Source: Chromatiales bacterium (GTDB lineage Bacteria > Pseudomonadota > Gammaproteobacteria > SZUA-152). Taken from it: 8,796 nucleotides of DNA. How positions within the stretch are numbered: the first letter of the stretch is position 1; each line of letters starts with the position of its first letter. The position numbers were made by a program, and so were the translations under genes. Positions 1 to 5,595 of this stretch are shown one piece after another. Below the pieces are notes generated by a model. The model was not told the DNA's origin, did no database searches, and saw nothing but the letters and a program-made list of their open reading frames with translations. The stretch lies in assembly GCA_026999335.1 (NCBI GenBank), contig JALTPW010000732.1, positions 1 through 8,796 on the forward strand. Direction: 5' to 3'.

Positions 1-212
1 TGCGGTGAGATATTGCTGGCGACATAGAAGCGTTTGCCCTGGGCATGGGCCTCATCGATGCCGATGCCAAGGTGTTCGAGGTCAAAATCATTGTTGCGCG
101 CGCGCAGGCTGTAGCGTGGCTGGCCGGCGTACACGGCATCGGCGCCATAGGCCAGGGCGTAGCGCATGTTGTGCAGGGTGCCGGCGGGGGAGAGGAGTTC
201 AGGGGCCTTCAT
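1..212 (-). CDS. trhP: tRNA 5-hydroxyuridine synthesis protein TrhP (YegQ-like, peptidase U32 family), 5' part only
   Basis: The minus strand reads MKAPELLSPAGTLHNMRYAL at its start and continues open to the left edge, giving the first 70 residues. The order LLSPAGTL, then YGADAVYAGQPRYSLRARNN, then a GI(D/N)EAHAQGK(R/K)FYV segment is the N-terminus of the U32 protein YegQ/TrhP as I know it from E. coli. The family installs the hydroxyl of 5-hydroxyuridine at tRNA wobble position 34 in a prephenate-dependent, oxygen-independent pathway; it is cytoplasmic and is no longer thought to be a protease. The ATG at 212-210 is chosen because the family motif begins about three residues later. The ribosome site is weak (CGAG about six bases upstream). 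It is transcribed away from the deacetylase gene. About four fifths of the protein, including the catalytic and cluster-binding parts, lies outside the window. Confidence 0.9.
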   Translation of the reverse strand, partial: MKAPELLSPAGTLHNMRYALAYGADAVYAGQPRYSLRARNNDFDLEHLGIGIDEAHAQGKRFYVASNISP

Positions 213-243
213 GGTGTGCTCGTGACGACTGAGTTGGCCGGCT

Positions 244-249
244 ATTGTA
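244..249 (-). promoter_or_regulatory. Possible -10 element for trhP
   Basis: On the minus strand this hexamer reads TACAAT, one base from the sigma-70 consensus, about 32 bases upstream of the trhP start codon in the 96-base divergent gap. No convincing -35 hexamer is present at 16-18 bases, so the assignment rests on the -10 match and its position only. Confidence 0.3.
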
Positions 250-308
250 GCAAGGCGTGGCGTCTGCGGTAGACTGTGCCGCAGACCAATGACCGATCGG
301 AATCCCTC

Positions 309-1352
309 ATGCGCTGGCTGCTTTTTCTGCTGATTTTCGCTTTCGCTCCGGCTGCGGCCGCTGAGGAACGCCAGGCGGTGATCTTCATGTATCACCACTT
401 CGGCGTCGAAAAATATCCATCGACCAATGTGCGGCTAAAACAATTCGAGGCCCATCTCGACTACATCGCCGCCAATGGCTATCAGGTCTGGCCGCTGCAA
501 AAGGTGGTGCAGTACCTGCGCAATGACAAACCCTTCCCGGCGCGGGTGGTGGCCATCACCATCGATGATGCCTATACCTCTGTGTACACAGAGGCCTTCC
601 CACGCCTGCGCGCACGCGGTTGGCCCTTCACCGTCTTCGTCGCCACCGATGGCGTGGATAAGCGCTACACGGCCCTGATGACCTGGGTGCAGATGCGTGA
701 AATGCAGCGCCACGGCGCCAATTTTGCCAATCACTCCGCCAGCCATGGGCACTTGATCCGGCGTCAGTCCGGCGAGGACGACACGGTCTGGCTGGCGCGC
801 CTGCGCGAGGACATCCAGCGTGCCCAGCGACGCCTGAAAGAAGAGCTGGGCAGTGCGCCGATGCTGCTGGCCTATCCCTACGGCGAATTCAACACCCTGC
901 TGGCGGATCTGGTCGCCGGGTTGGGTTACACCGCCTTTGGCCAGCAATCCGGCCCGGCCGGGCCGGGTTATGACTTTCGCGCCCTGCCGCGCTTCCCCCT
1001 GTCGGAGCGCTACGCCGACAGGGACGGCTTCCGTACCAAGATCGCCAGCTTGGCCCTGCCGGTGTTGTCGGCCGAGCCGTGGGAGCCGGTGATCGACGAT
1101 GCCAATAACCCACCGCGCCTGCGCGTAAGCCTGGGTGACAGTGATGCCCGTCTCGATCAGCTCAGTTGCTTTATCTCCGGGCAGGGGCGCGTCGATGTGG
1201 AATGGGAAGACCGCGCTGCACGGCGTTTCGCTGTGCAGGCCGCTGCACCGTTGCCGGTGGGCCGCAGCCGCTACAACTGTACCGCGCCTTCGGCGCAGCA
1301 GGGCCGCTATTACTGGTACAGCCATTTATGGATTCAGTTGCCGGCGAACTAA
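309..1352 (+). CDS. Exported polysaccharide deacetylase (NodB/CE4-like) family protein
   Basis: The 347-residue protein begins with a clear Sec signal peptide (MRWLLFLLIFAFAPAAAA, probable cut near residue 18), so it acts in the periplasm or outside. The NodB-type fold follows. A MYHHFG motif lies near residues 28-32. TIDDAY at 84-89 corresponds to NodB motif 1, with the metal and catalytic Asp pair D86/D87. HSASH at 142-146 is the His-x3-His metal motif, and YPYGEF at 189-194 is motif 3. Residues from about 265 form an extra C-terminal domain with two Cys (287, 324) that I do not recognise. The family removes N-acetyl groups from polysaccharides, and the MYHHFG start resembles PgaB-type deacetylases; the substrate here is unknown. 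The reading frame could start at GTG 276, but the ATG at 309 gives the signal peptide directly and has GGAA at 299-302. There is no obvious operon partner. Confidence 0.85.
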   Translation: MRWLLFLLIFAFAPAAAAEERQAVIFMYHHFGVEKYPSTNVRLKQFEAHLDYIAANGYQVWPLQKVVQYLRNDKPFPARVVAITIDDAYTSVYTEAFPRLRARGWPFTVFVATDGVDKRYTALMTWVQMREMQRHGANFANHSASHGHLIRRQSGEDDTVWLARLREDIQRAQRRLKEELGSAPMLLAYPYGEFNTLLADLVAGLGYTAFGQQSGPAGPGYDFRALPRFPLSERYADRDGFRTKIASLALPVLSAEPWEPVIDDANNPPRLRVSLGDSDARLDQLSCFISGQGRVDVEWEDRAARRFAVQAAAPLPVGRSRYNCTAPSAQQGRYYWYSHLWIQLPAN

Positions 1353-1410
1353 ACCTGTTCCACTGCGTCCAAATGGGTGGAAAGGGGTTTCTCTATTATG
1401 CCGCACGGCC

Positions 1411-1440
1411 GGGGCGGGTGAGCGCCGCCCACCCTACGGA
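1411..1440 (-). repeat. Short interspersed GTAGGGTGGGC-type repeat, single copy
   Basis: The minus strand reads TCCGTAGGGTGGGCGGCGCT and then CACCCGCCCC. This resembles the short palindromic CGTAGGGTGGGC...GCCCACC elements scattered between genes in many proteobacteria. GGGTG pairs with CACCC around a GC-rich centre, giving a small hairpin. It sits in the gap between the deacetylase and transaldolase genes and could help end transcription of the former, but no T-run follows. Only one copy is seen, so its repeat status is from recognition, not from this sequence. Confidence 0.4.
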
Positions 1441-1514
1441 ACTAAAGTCATACGAGACATGGCCGTTAGTATCAGCCTGTAGTGCCCCTCAATTTGGCGC
1501 AAAGGACAGTTGCA

Positions 1515-2486
1515 ATGAACAAGCTCGAACAATTACGCAGTATGACCACCGTGGTGGCCGATACCGGTGACATCGAATCCATCCAGCAATACCGGCCCAG
1601 CGATGCCACCACCAATCCCTCATTATTGTACAAGGCGGCACAGATGCCGCAGTACCAGCCGCTGGTGCAGTCGGCCATCGAATACGGCCAGGCCAAGGGG
1701 GGGAGCGCAGAACAGCGGCGTCTGTTGACGCTGGACAAGATCGCCGTCAATTTCGGCCAGGAAATCCTTGCTAGCGTGCCCGGCCGCGTCTCCACCGAAG
1801 TGGACGCGCGCCTCTCCTTTGATACCGCCGCCACCATCGCCCGTGCCGAGCAGCTCATCGCCCTGTACCGTGAGGCCGGTGTGGACAGCTCGCGTATCCT
1901 GATCAAGATCGCCGCTACCTGGGAAGGCATCCGCGCCGCCGAGGTATTGGAGAAGAAGGGTCTCCACTGTAACCTGACCCTGATGTTCAGTCTCGCCCAG
2001 GCCATCGGCGCCGCCGATGCGGGTGCGACACTGATCTCTCCCTTCGTCGGTCGCATCATGGACTGGCACAAAAAGGCCGAGGGTGTGGATGGTTACGCCG
2101 CTGCCGATGATCCCGGCGTCAAATCCGTCACTGGCATTTATCAGTATTTCAAAAAATTCGACTACGCGACGGTCGTGATGGGCGCCAGCTTCCGCAATAT
2201 CGATGAGATCACGCAACTGGCCGGCTGCGATCTGCTAACCATCGCCCCTGCGTTGATGGAAGAGTTACAGGCCAGTGAGGGCGAGTTGCCGCGCCAGCTG
2301 TCGCCGGAAATGGCGCGCGAGGCCGACATCGAACGCATCGAACTCAACGAGGCCCGTTTCCGTTGGCTGATGAACGCGGACGCCATGGCCACGGAAAAAC
2401 TGGCTGAAGGCATCCGTGGATTTACCGCCGATACGCTGAAACTGGAGCAACTGGTAGAGGATATCGCGCACCAGAAAGCCGCCTGA
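1515..2486 (+). CDS. tal: Transaldolase (TalB type)
   Basis: A 323-residue class I transaldolase that moves a dihydroxyacetone unit between sedoheptulose 7-phosphate and glyceraldehyde 3-phosphate in the non-oxidative pentose phosphate pathway (cytoplasm). The length matches the usual 315-320. Family blocks are intact: TTVVADTGDI at 11-20, DATTNPSLL at 30-38, VPGRVSTEVDARLS at 88-101, RILIKIAATWEGIRAAE at 127-143, CNLTLMFS, ISPFVGRIMDW and VVMGASFRN. By position against TalB, K131 is the Schiff-base lysine, with D16, N34 and E95 as the other active-site residues. The ATG at 1515 is preferred over an upstream in-frame GTG (1482) because AAAGGA sits at 1501-1506 and the protein then begins like TalB. 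It is followed at once by a strong terminator, so it is probably the last or only gene of its transcript. Confidence 0.97.
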   Translation: MNKLEQLRSMTTVVADTGDIESIQQYRPSDATTNPSLLYKAAQMPQYQPLVQSAIEYGQAKGGSAEQRRLLTLDKIAVNFGQEILASVPGRVSTEVDARLSFDTAATIARAEQLIALYREAGVDSSRILIKIAATWEGIRAAEVLEKKGLHCNLTLMFSLAQAIGAADAGATLISPFVGRIMDWHKKAEGVDGYAAADDPGVKSVTGIYQYFKKFDYATVVMGASFRNIDEITQLAGCDLLTIAPALMEELQASEGELPRQLSPEMAREADIERIELNEARFRWLMNADAMATEKLAEGIRGFTADTLKLEQLVEDIAHQKAA

Positions 2487-2495
2487 ACCTGCGTA

Positions 2496-2527
2496 AAAAG
2501 CCCCGCTGCTTGCAGCGGGGCTTTTTT
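2496..2527 (+). terminator. Intrinsic terminator of the transaldolase gene
   Basis: AAGCCCCGCT at 2498-2507 pairs perfectly with AGCGGGGCTT at 2514-2523 around a six-base loop, and the T-run occupies 2522-2527. It starts about ten bases after the tal stop codon. An A-run (2495-2499) on the left side would also let it work on the minus strand, although no minus-strand gene approaches from the right. Confidence 0.93.
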
Positions 2528-2555
2528 GTGTCTGCGTTAACGTGCCATAAACCGT

Positions 2556-2561
2556 TATAAT
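2556..2561 (+). promoter_or_regulatory. Probable -10 element for the TRAP binding-protein gene
   Basis: A perfect TATAAT lies 62 bases upstream of the start codon, right after the transaldolase terminator where a new promoter would be expected. The -35 region (near 2533-2538, TGCGTT) is a poor match, so expression may need an activator. Confidence 0.5.
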
Positions 2562-2622
2562 CCCCCCTTTTCGTTAAAGCACAACCGCCACGGCAAGGCA
2601 TTTCCCACAAGGAATAACAAGT

Positions 2623-3726
2623 ATGCGCGTCCTGATTCAAACCCTTTTTCTCCTGTTTATTGTCGGCAGCGCACTCAGTGGCTGCAGCGGCCAGTCCGAT
2701 GCCCCGGCCGGTGTCGCGGATGCCGCACCGGCAAAGATCTATAACTGGAAGATCGTCACCACCTGGCCACCCAACTTCCCCATCTTCCAGGAAGGCGTAC
2801 AGCGCTTCGCCGATGATGTAAAAACCCTCAGCAATGGCCGCCTGAAGATCAAAGTGTTCGCCGGCGGTGAACTGGTGCCGGCCTTGCAGGTTTTCGATGC
2901 CGTGTCGCAGGGCACCGTGGAGATGGGTCACGGCGCCGGTTATTACTGGGCCGGCAAGCTGCCCGCTGCGCAGTTCTTTACCGCCGTGCCCTTCGGCATG
3001 AATGCTCAAGGCATGAACGCCTGGCTGTCGGCCGGTGACGGGCTGACGCTGTGGCGCGAACTGTATCAACCCCACAACCTGGTGCCTTTCCCGATGGGTA
3101 ATACCGGTGTGCAGATGGGCGGTTGGTTCAACAAAAAAATCGACTCCGTGGCCGATCTCAAGGGCCTGAAAATGCGCATTCCCGGTCTCGGTGGCAAGGT
3201 CTTTGCCAAGGCCGGTGGCTCTCCGATACTGATGGCCGGTGGCGAGATTTATACCGCCCTGGATCGTGGCACCATCGATGCCACGGAATGGGTTGGCCCT
3301 TTTCACGACGAGCGCCTGGGTCTGTACCGCGCGGCCAAATACTATTACTACCCCGGCTGGCACGAGCCCGGTCCGGTATTGGAGTTGACGGTCAATACAC
3401 AGGCCTACGCCAGCCTGCCGGCGGATCTGCAAAAAGCCATCGAGGTCGCCGCGTCCGATACCAATCAATGGATGCTGAATCAGTTTGAGGCCCGCAACAT
3501 GCAGGCCTTGCACCGCTTGAAGGACGAACACCGGGTACAGGTGCTGCCCTTCCCGGATGACGTGCTGGCTGAGCTGCACCGCCTCACCGGTGAGGTGCTG
3601 GACGAAGAGTCGGCCAAGGATCCCGCCTTCAAAAAGGTCTACGAGAACTATCGTAATTTCATGGCCGGCCACGACGAATGGGGCCAGCTTTCCGAGGCTG
3701 CCTATCAGCGTGCGCGTGGGCAGTAG
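2623..3726 (+). CDS. TRAP transporter solute-binding protein, TakP/DctP family, lipoprotein
   Basis: A 367-residue extracytoplasmic binding protein of a TRAP (tripartite ATP-independent periplasmic) transporter. The signal peptide ends in LSGC with the lipid-bearing Cys at 21, so it is probably membrane-anchored rather than free. The DctP fold starts at about 40 (YNWKIVTTWPPNFP). MRIPGLGGKVFAKAGG at 184-199 holds the conserved ligand-carboxylate Arg (R185). AGGEIYTALDRGTIDATEWV at 205-224 and the YYYYPGWHEPGP segment at 240-251 are typical of the TakP subgroup, which binds alpha-keto acids or related carboxylates with a metal ion; the ligand here is inferred only to class. AAGGA (2609-2613) lies nine bases before the ATG. 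No small (DctQ) or large (DctM) membrane subunit gene is adjacent, so the partners must be elsewhere. A 69-base gap without a good terminator separates it from slyD, so readthrough is possible. Confidence 0.92.
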   Translation: MRVLIQTLFLLFIVGSALSGCSGQSDAPAGVADAAPAKIYNWKIVTTWPPNFPIFQEGVQRFADDVKTLSNGRLKIKVFAGGELVPALQVFDAVSQGTVEMGHGAGYYWAGKLPAAQFFTAVPFGMNAQGMNAWLSAGDGLTLWRELYQPHNLVPFPMGNTGVQMGGWFNKKIDSVADLKGLKMRIPGLGGKVFAKAGGSPILMAGGEIYTALDRGTIDATEWVGPFHDERLGLYRAAKYYYYPGWHEPGPVLELTVNTQAYASLPADLQKAIEVAASDTNQWMLNQFEARNMQALHRLKDEHRVQVLPFPDDVLAELHRLTGEVLDEESAKDPAFKKVYENYRNFMAGHDEWGQLSEAAYQRARGQ

Positions 3727-3795
3727 GCGCAGTCGCGCCAGCGGTGATTTTTCGCCGAGCCATTTACCACCAGCAAACAAGACTAAAGGAATCCC

Positions 3796-4296
3796 ATGAC
3801 TATTGCAGAAAACACTGTTGCGAAAAACAAAGTCGTCACCCTGCACTACAAACTGACGGATAACGACGGCACCGTCATCGACCAGTCCGATGACGGCAGC
3901 TTCCTGTACCTGCACGGTGCGCAGAACATCATCCCCGGGCTGGAAAACGCCCTCACCGGCAAGGCGAGTGGCGACGAACTCAGCGTCTCTGTATCGCCTG
4001 AAGAAGGTTATGGCGAGCGTGATGATTCCCGTGTCGCCAGCGTGCCCCGTGACCGCTTTCCCGCCGATGGTGAGATCGAGCCCGGCATGCAGTTCCATGC
4101 CCAGAGCCCCGAAGGCGAGATGGACGTGGTGACCGTCACCGAGGTCAGCGACGATAGCGTCACCGTGGACAGTAACCACCCACTGGCCGGTATACAGCTG
4201 AACTTCGAGGTCAAGATCGTCGATATCCGCGACGCCAGCGCCGAAGAGTTGGAGCATGGTCATGCACACGGCCCGGAGGCTCATCATCTGCACTAA
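3796..4296 (+). CDS. slyD: FKBP-type peptidyl-prolyl cis-trans isomerase, SlyD-like
   Basis: A 166-residue cytoplasmic (no signal peptide) prolyl isomerase and chaperone. The FKBP half-domain covers about residues 1-68, with LHYKLTDNDGTVIDQS and YLHGAQNIIPGLENAL. The insert-in-flap chaperone domain follows from EEGYGERDDS to about 127. The FKBP fold closes with NHPLAGIQLNFEVKIVDIRDA at 127-147, and the tail EELEHGHAHGPEAHHLH carries six histidines. That domain order and the EELxHGHxHG tail are those of SlyD, which in E. coli binds nickel and helps hydrogenase maturation; the tail here is shorter and lacks the cysteines of E. coli SlyD, so metal delivery is uncertain. AAAGGA (3785-3790) sits five bases before the ATG. 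A damaged second copy of its 3' end lies at 4993-5149. Confidence 0.92.
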   Translation: MTIAENTVAKNKVVTLHYKLTDNDGTVIDQSDDGSFLYLHGAQNIIPGLENALTGKASGDELSVSVSPEEGYGERDDSRVASVPRDRFPADGEIEPGMQFHAQSPEGEMDVVTVTEVSDDSVTVDSNHPLAGIQLNFEVKIVDIRDASAEELEHGHAHGPEAHHLH

Positions 4297-4329
4297 GTGA
4301 TGTCTTTTCTGCGGAACAAAAAAGAATGT

Positions 4330-4453
4330 GTAGGAGCGGACCATGCCCGCGATGGTTTGATAGATCTCGGTGTTGTAAGAGTGCCTGAAGGCGCTCCTAC
4401 GACGAGCACACTGATCGAGTATGGTGACCATCGCGGGCATGGCCCGCTCCTAC
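4330..4453. repeat. REP doublet (REPIN-like): two inverted REP units between slyD and the NUDIX gene
   Basis: The 26-base unit at 4330-4355 (beginning GTAGGAGCGGACCATGCCCG) and the unit at 4428-4453 on the opposite strand are inverted copies that agree at 25 of 26 positions, differing only at 4340. Each folds on its own (GCGGGC, loop CAT, GCCCGC in the right unit) and the two could pair with each other over the 72 bases between. The GTAGGAGCG head and GC palindrome are hallmarks of REP sequences in Pseudomonas, Xanthomonas and relatives, normally spread by RAYT transposases. It lies between the converging slyD and NUDIX genes, and a seven-T run follows at 4461-4467, so it may also act as their transcription end. 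Confidence 0.85.
4381..4400 (-). repeat. Third REP-like unit, different subtype, inside the REP doublet
   Basis: The minus strand reads GTAGGAGCGCCTTCAGGCAC. It shares the GTAGGAGCG head with the flanking units but has a different palindrome (GCC-TTCA-GGC), closer to the GTAGGAGCG-CTTCAG type known from Xanthomonadaceae and other gammaproteobacteria. It has the same orientation as the right-hand unit. Confidence 0.65.
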
Positions 4454-4478
4454 AGTGGCATTTTTTTCAGTGTGGGGC

Positions 4479-4904
4479 TCAGCGTAGAGGCGCGAGCTGG
4501 CCGGTCTCGCGGTAGCGCCGATAATCGGCAAGGATCAGGGCATGATCGAAGGCCAGCGCCGTCGGTAGCTGATCGGGCAAAAAAACCCGCACATCGTCGG
4601 CAGCACGTGGTTCGCCGCTGGCCTCGGCCACATATACCGGGCTGATGGTGTGGCCGCGCGGGTCGCGTGCCGGATCCGAGTAGCAGCCCAGCAGAACCTT
4701 GAGTTGTACCTCAAGAGAGATTTCTTCCCTAGCCTCGCGGATCGCCGCCTGCTCCAGCCGCTCACCGACATCGACGAAACCACCCGGCAATGCCCAGCCA
4801 TGGGATGGGTTCTTGCGCTCGATGAGCAGGATAGGGCGGCCGGGGCGGTCACTCATCTCGATGATGATGTCCACGGCGACCAGCGGCGTAGTGGGGCGAA
4901 CCAT
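4479..4904 (-). CDS. NUDIX hydrolase, ADP-ribose pyrophosphatase-like (COG1051 type)
   Basis: A 141-residue protein with a single NUDIX domain. The family hydrolyses nucleoside diphosphates linked to another moiety, for example ADP-ribose or oxidised nucleotides. The NUDIX box runs from G42 to L64: G42-x5-E48-x7-R56-E57-A-R-E60-E61-I-S63-L64. The catalytic REx2EE core is intact; the usual Gly before the last hydrophobic residue is Ser63. The sequence just before the box, IERKNPSHGWALPGG, and the later SDPARDPRGHTISPVYVAE resemble ADP-ribose-type NUDIX enzymes; the true substrate cannot be read from sequence. The ATG at 4904-4902 has no strong ribosome site (GATGGTG upstream), but no better start is available. 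Its 5' flank is the decayed slyD copy, so its promoter must lie in or beyond that remnant. It converges on slyD across the REP doublet. Confidence 0.9.
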   Translation of the reverse strand: MVRPTTPLVAVDIIIEMSDRPGRPILLIERKNPSHGWALPGGFVDVGERLEQAAIREAREEISLEVQLKVLLGCYSDPARDPRGHTISPVYVAEASGEPRAADDVRVFLPDQLPTALAFDHALILADYRRYRETGQLAPLR

Positions 4905-4992
4905 TAATGCAACACCATCGCGGCGAGACCAGGGAAGGAAAACCCACCACGTCGGTGACGGTGGTGAGCACTACGCCGCCGGCCAGGGCGGC

Positions 4993-5129
4993 AACGATAC
5001 CGTCACCGTGGACAGCAACCGCCCGCTGGCTGGTGTGCAGCAGCTGAAGTTCGAGGCGATATCCACGCCACCACCACCGAAGCGCTGGAACATAGCCATG
5101 CACACGGCCCGAAAGATCATCACCACTGA
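4993..5129 (+). pseudogene. Decayed second copy of the slyD 3' end
   Basis: From 4996 the plus strand encodes DTVTVDSNRPLAGVQ-QLKFEA, matching SVTVDSNHPLAGI-QLNFEV of the intact slyD. At 5055-5057 ten bases present in slyD (TCAAGATCGT) are missing, which breaks the frame. In the shifted frame the match resumes as DIHATTTEALEHSHAHGPKD and then HHH and a TGA stop at 5127-5129, against DIRDASAEELEHGHAHGPEA then HHLH in slyD. The copy also has an extra CAG codon. Similarity continues past the stop to about 5149 (ATGTC, CTTTCTG, GGAAC), as after slyD. Weaker resemblance may reach left to about 4925 (TREGK, VTV). The fragment lacks at least the first two thirds of the gene and has no visible start, so it should be non-functional. 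It is a paralogue or an old duplication, not a recent copy, since many third positions differ. Confidence 0.85.
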
Positions 5130-5181
5130 ATAATGTCTTTCTGTGGAACGTAAGCTACCGCCTCCCAAAATTTCTTTCGTC

Positions 5182-5218
5182 CATTGCAAGAGGCTGCATT
5201 ACCTGCTCTTGTGCAATG
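5182..5218. repeat. Imperfect inverted repeat (11-base arms)
   Basis: CATTGCAAGAG at 5182-5192 is complementary to CTCTTGTGCAATG at 5206-5218 except for two extra bases (a GT bulge) in the right arm, around a 13-base loop. No T-run follows, so it is not a standard terminator. It could be a protein site or an RNA hairpin; function unknown. Confidence 0.55.
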
Positions 5219-5345
5219 ATATTGATTTCTCGACTCACCATATTGGGCACAGCATGCCTTGCCTGCGCCCATATCAAAAACGCATCGAAAGATAATTGTA
5301 AAAAAATCTAAAGAATCCAGTGCTGAATCACGACATATCACCTGA

Positions 5346-5370
5346 GTTTATATTTTCTTTAAATATAAAC
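5346..5370. repeat. Perfect 10-base AT-rich inverted repeat
   Basis: GTTTATATTT at 5346-5355 is the exact reverse complement of AAATATAAAC at 5361-5370, with a TCTTT spacer. The arms are nearly all A/T and no T-run follows, which argues against a terminator and fits an operator-like dyad or a nucleoid-protein site upstream of the tail-collar gene. No regulator can be named. Confidence 0.55.
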
Positions 5371-5466
5371 CGCAACACTCACAGTAAAAATAATAATTTG
5401 CGCAATGAGTAAACGTGATCACTTCGTTTCGTTTTCCGTCTGCCTTGATTAATGGGTTGGGCTAAG

Positions 5467-5550
5467 CCAGGCGATAAATGGGTTTATCCATAGCTGGAGC
5501 AATAACGAAAATATGAGTTATCAACCGGGGTGGCTGAATCAATGTCAGCT
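5467..5550 (+). promoter_or_regulatory. Possible structured 5' leader of the tail-collar gene
   Basis: Three small hairpins follow one another just upstream of the gene. In the first, CCAG 5467-5470 and GATAAA 5473-5478 pair with TTTATC 5483-5488 and CTGG 5494-5497 around a TGGG loop. In the second, ATAAC 5502-5506 pairs with GTTAT 5517-5521. In the third, GCTGA 5533-5537 pairs with TCAGC 5545-5549, with a flanking G-U pair. This could be a regulatory RNA leader. It does not match the cyclic di-GMP riboswitch cores I looked for. Short stems arise by chance in AT-rich DNA, so confidence is low. Confidence 0.25.
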
Positions 5551-5595
5551 ATGCCATCAGGAATAGTAGTAACAACAAAAATGGAGAAAAGAATA

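Larger units (their letters stand above)
5150..5595. other. Gene-free AT-rich boundary region
   Basis: About 450 bases without a credible coding region: short reading frames here have no family signature or ribosome site. Base composition changes sharply to AT-rich, especially 5270-5420, compared with the GC-rich left half. It holds two inverted repeats (5182-5218, 5346-5370), a GTGATCAC palindrome at 5415-5422 and, at the right end, three successive small hairpins before the tail-collar gene. I see no clear -35/-10 pair, tRNA, att site or insertion-sequence ends. It marks the junction between the housekeeping block and the accessory surface-protein block. Confidence 0.7.

Noticed and set aside
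435..1325. A long minus-strand open frame across the deacetylase gene
   Set aside because: It is a codon-bias shadow with no recognisable domain, antisense to a gene with clear NodB motifs.
1472..2216. Two minus-strand frames across the transaldolase gene
   Set aside because: Both are antisense to a full-length transaldolase with all active-site blocks intact.
3726..3752. Terminator after the TRAP binding-protein gene
   Set aside because: GGCGC-AGTC-GCGCC forms a short hairpin, but the T-run starts nine bases later and overlaps an alternative fold, so it is too weak to call.
2422..4440. A 672-codon open frame on the minus strand across the TRAP and slyD genes
   Set aside because: It is antisense to two well-recognised genes, has no family motifs, and arises from the high-GC codon pattern of the plus-strand genes.
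4297..4515. Short plus-strand frame after slyD
   Set aside because: It lies across the REP units and the antisense of the NUDIX 3' end; its product is just translated repeat DNA.
5120..5341. A 73-residue minus-strand frame in the boundary region
   Set aside because: It has no convincing ribosome site, no family signature, and overlaps the slyD remnant and an inverted repeat.
5415..5422. GTGATCAC palindrome as a CRP or FNR site
   Set aside because: The half-sites lack the spacing of either regulator's consensus; an eight-base palindrome alone is common by chance.
5440..5560. Cyclic di-GMP riboswitch upstream of the tail-collar gene
   Set aside because: The GGGCTAAGCC stretch was suggestive, but the conserved core (ACGCAAAGC and the matching receptor segment) is absent.
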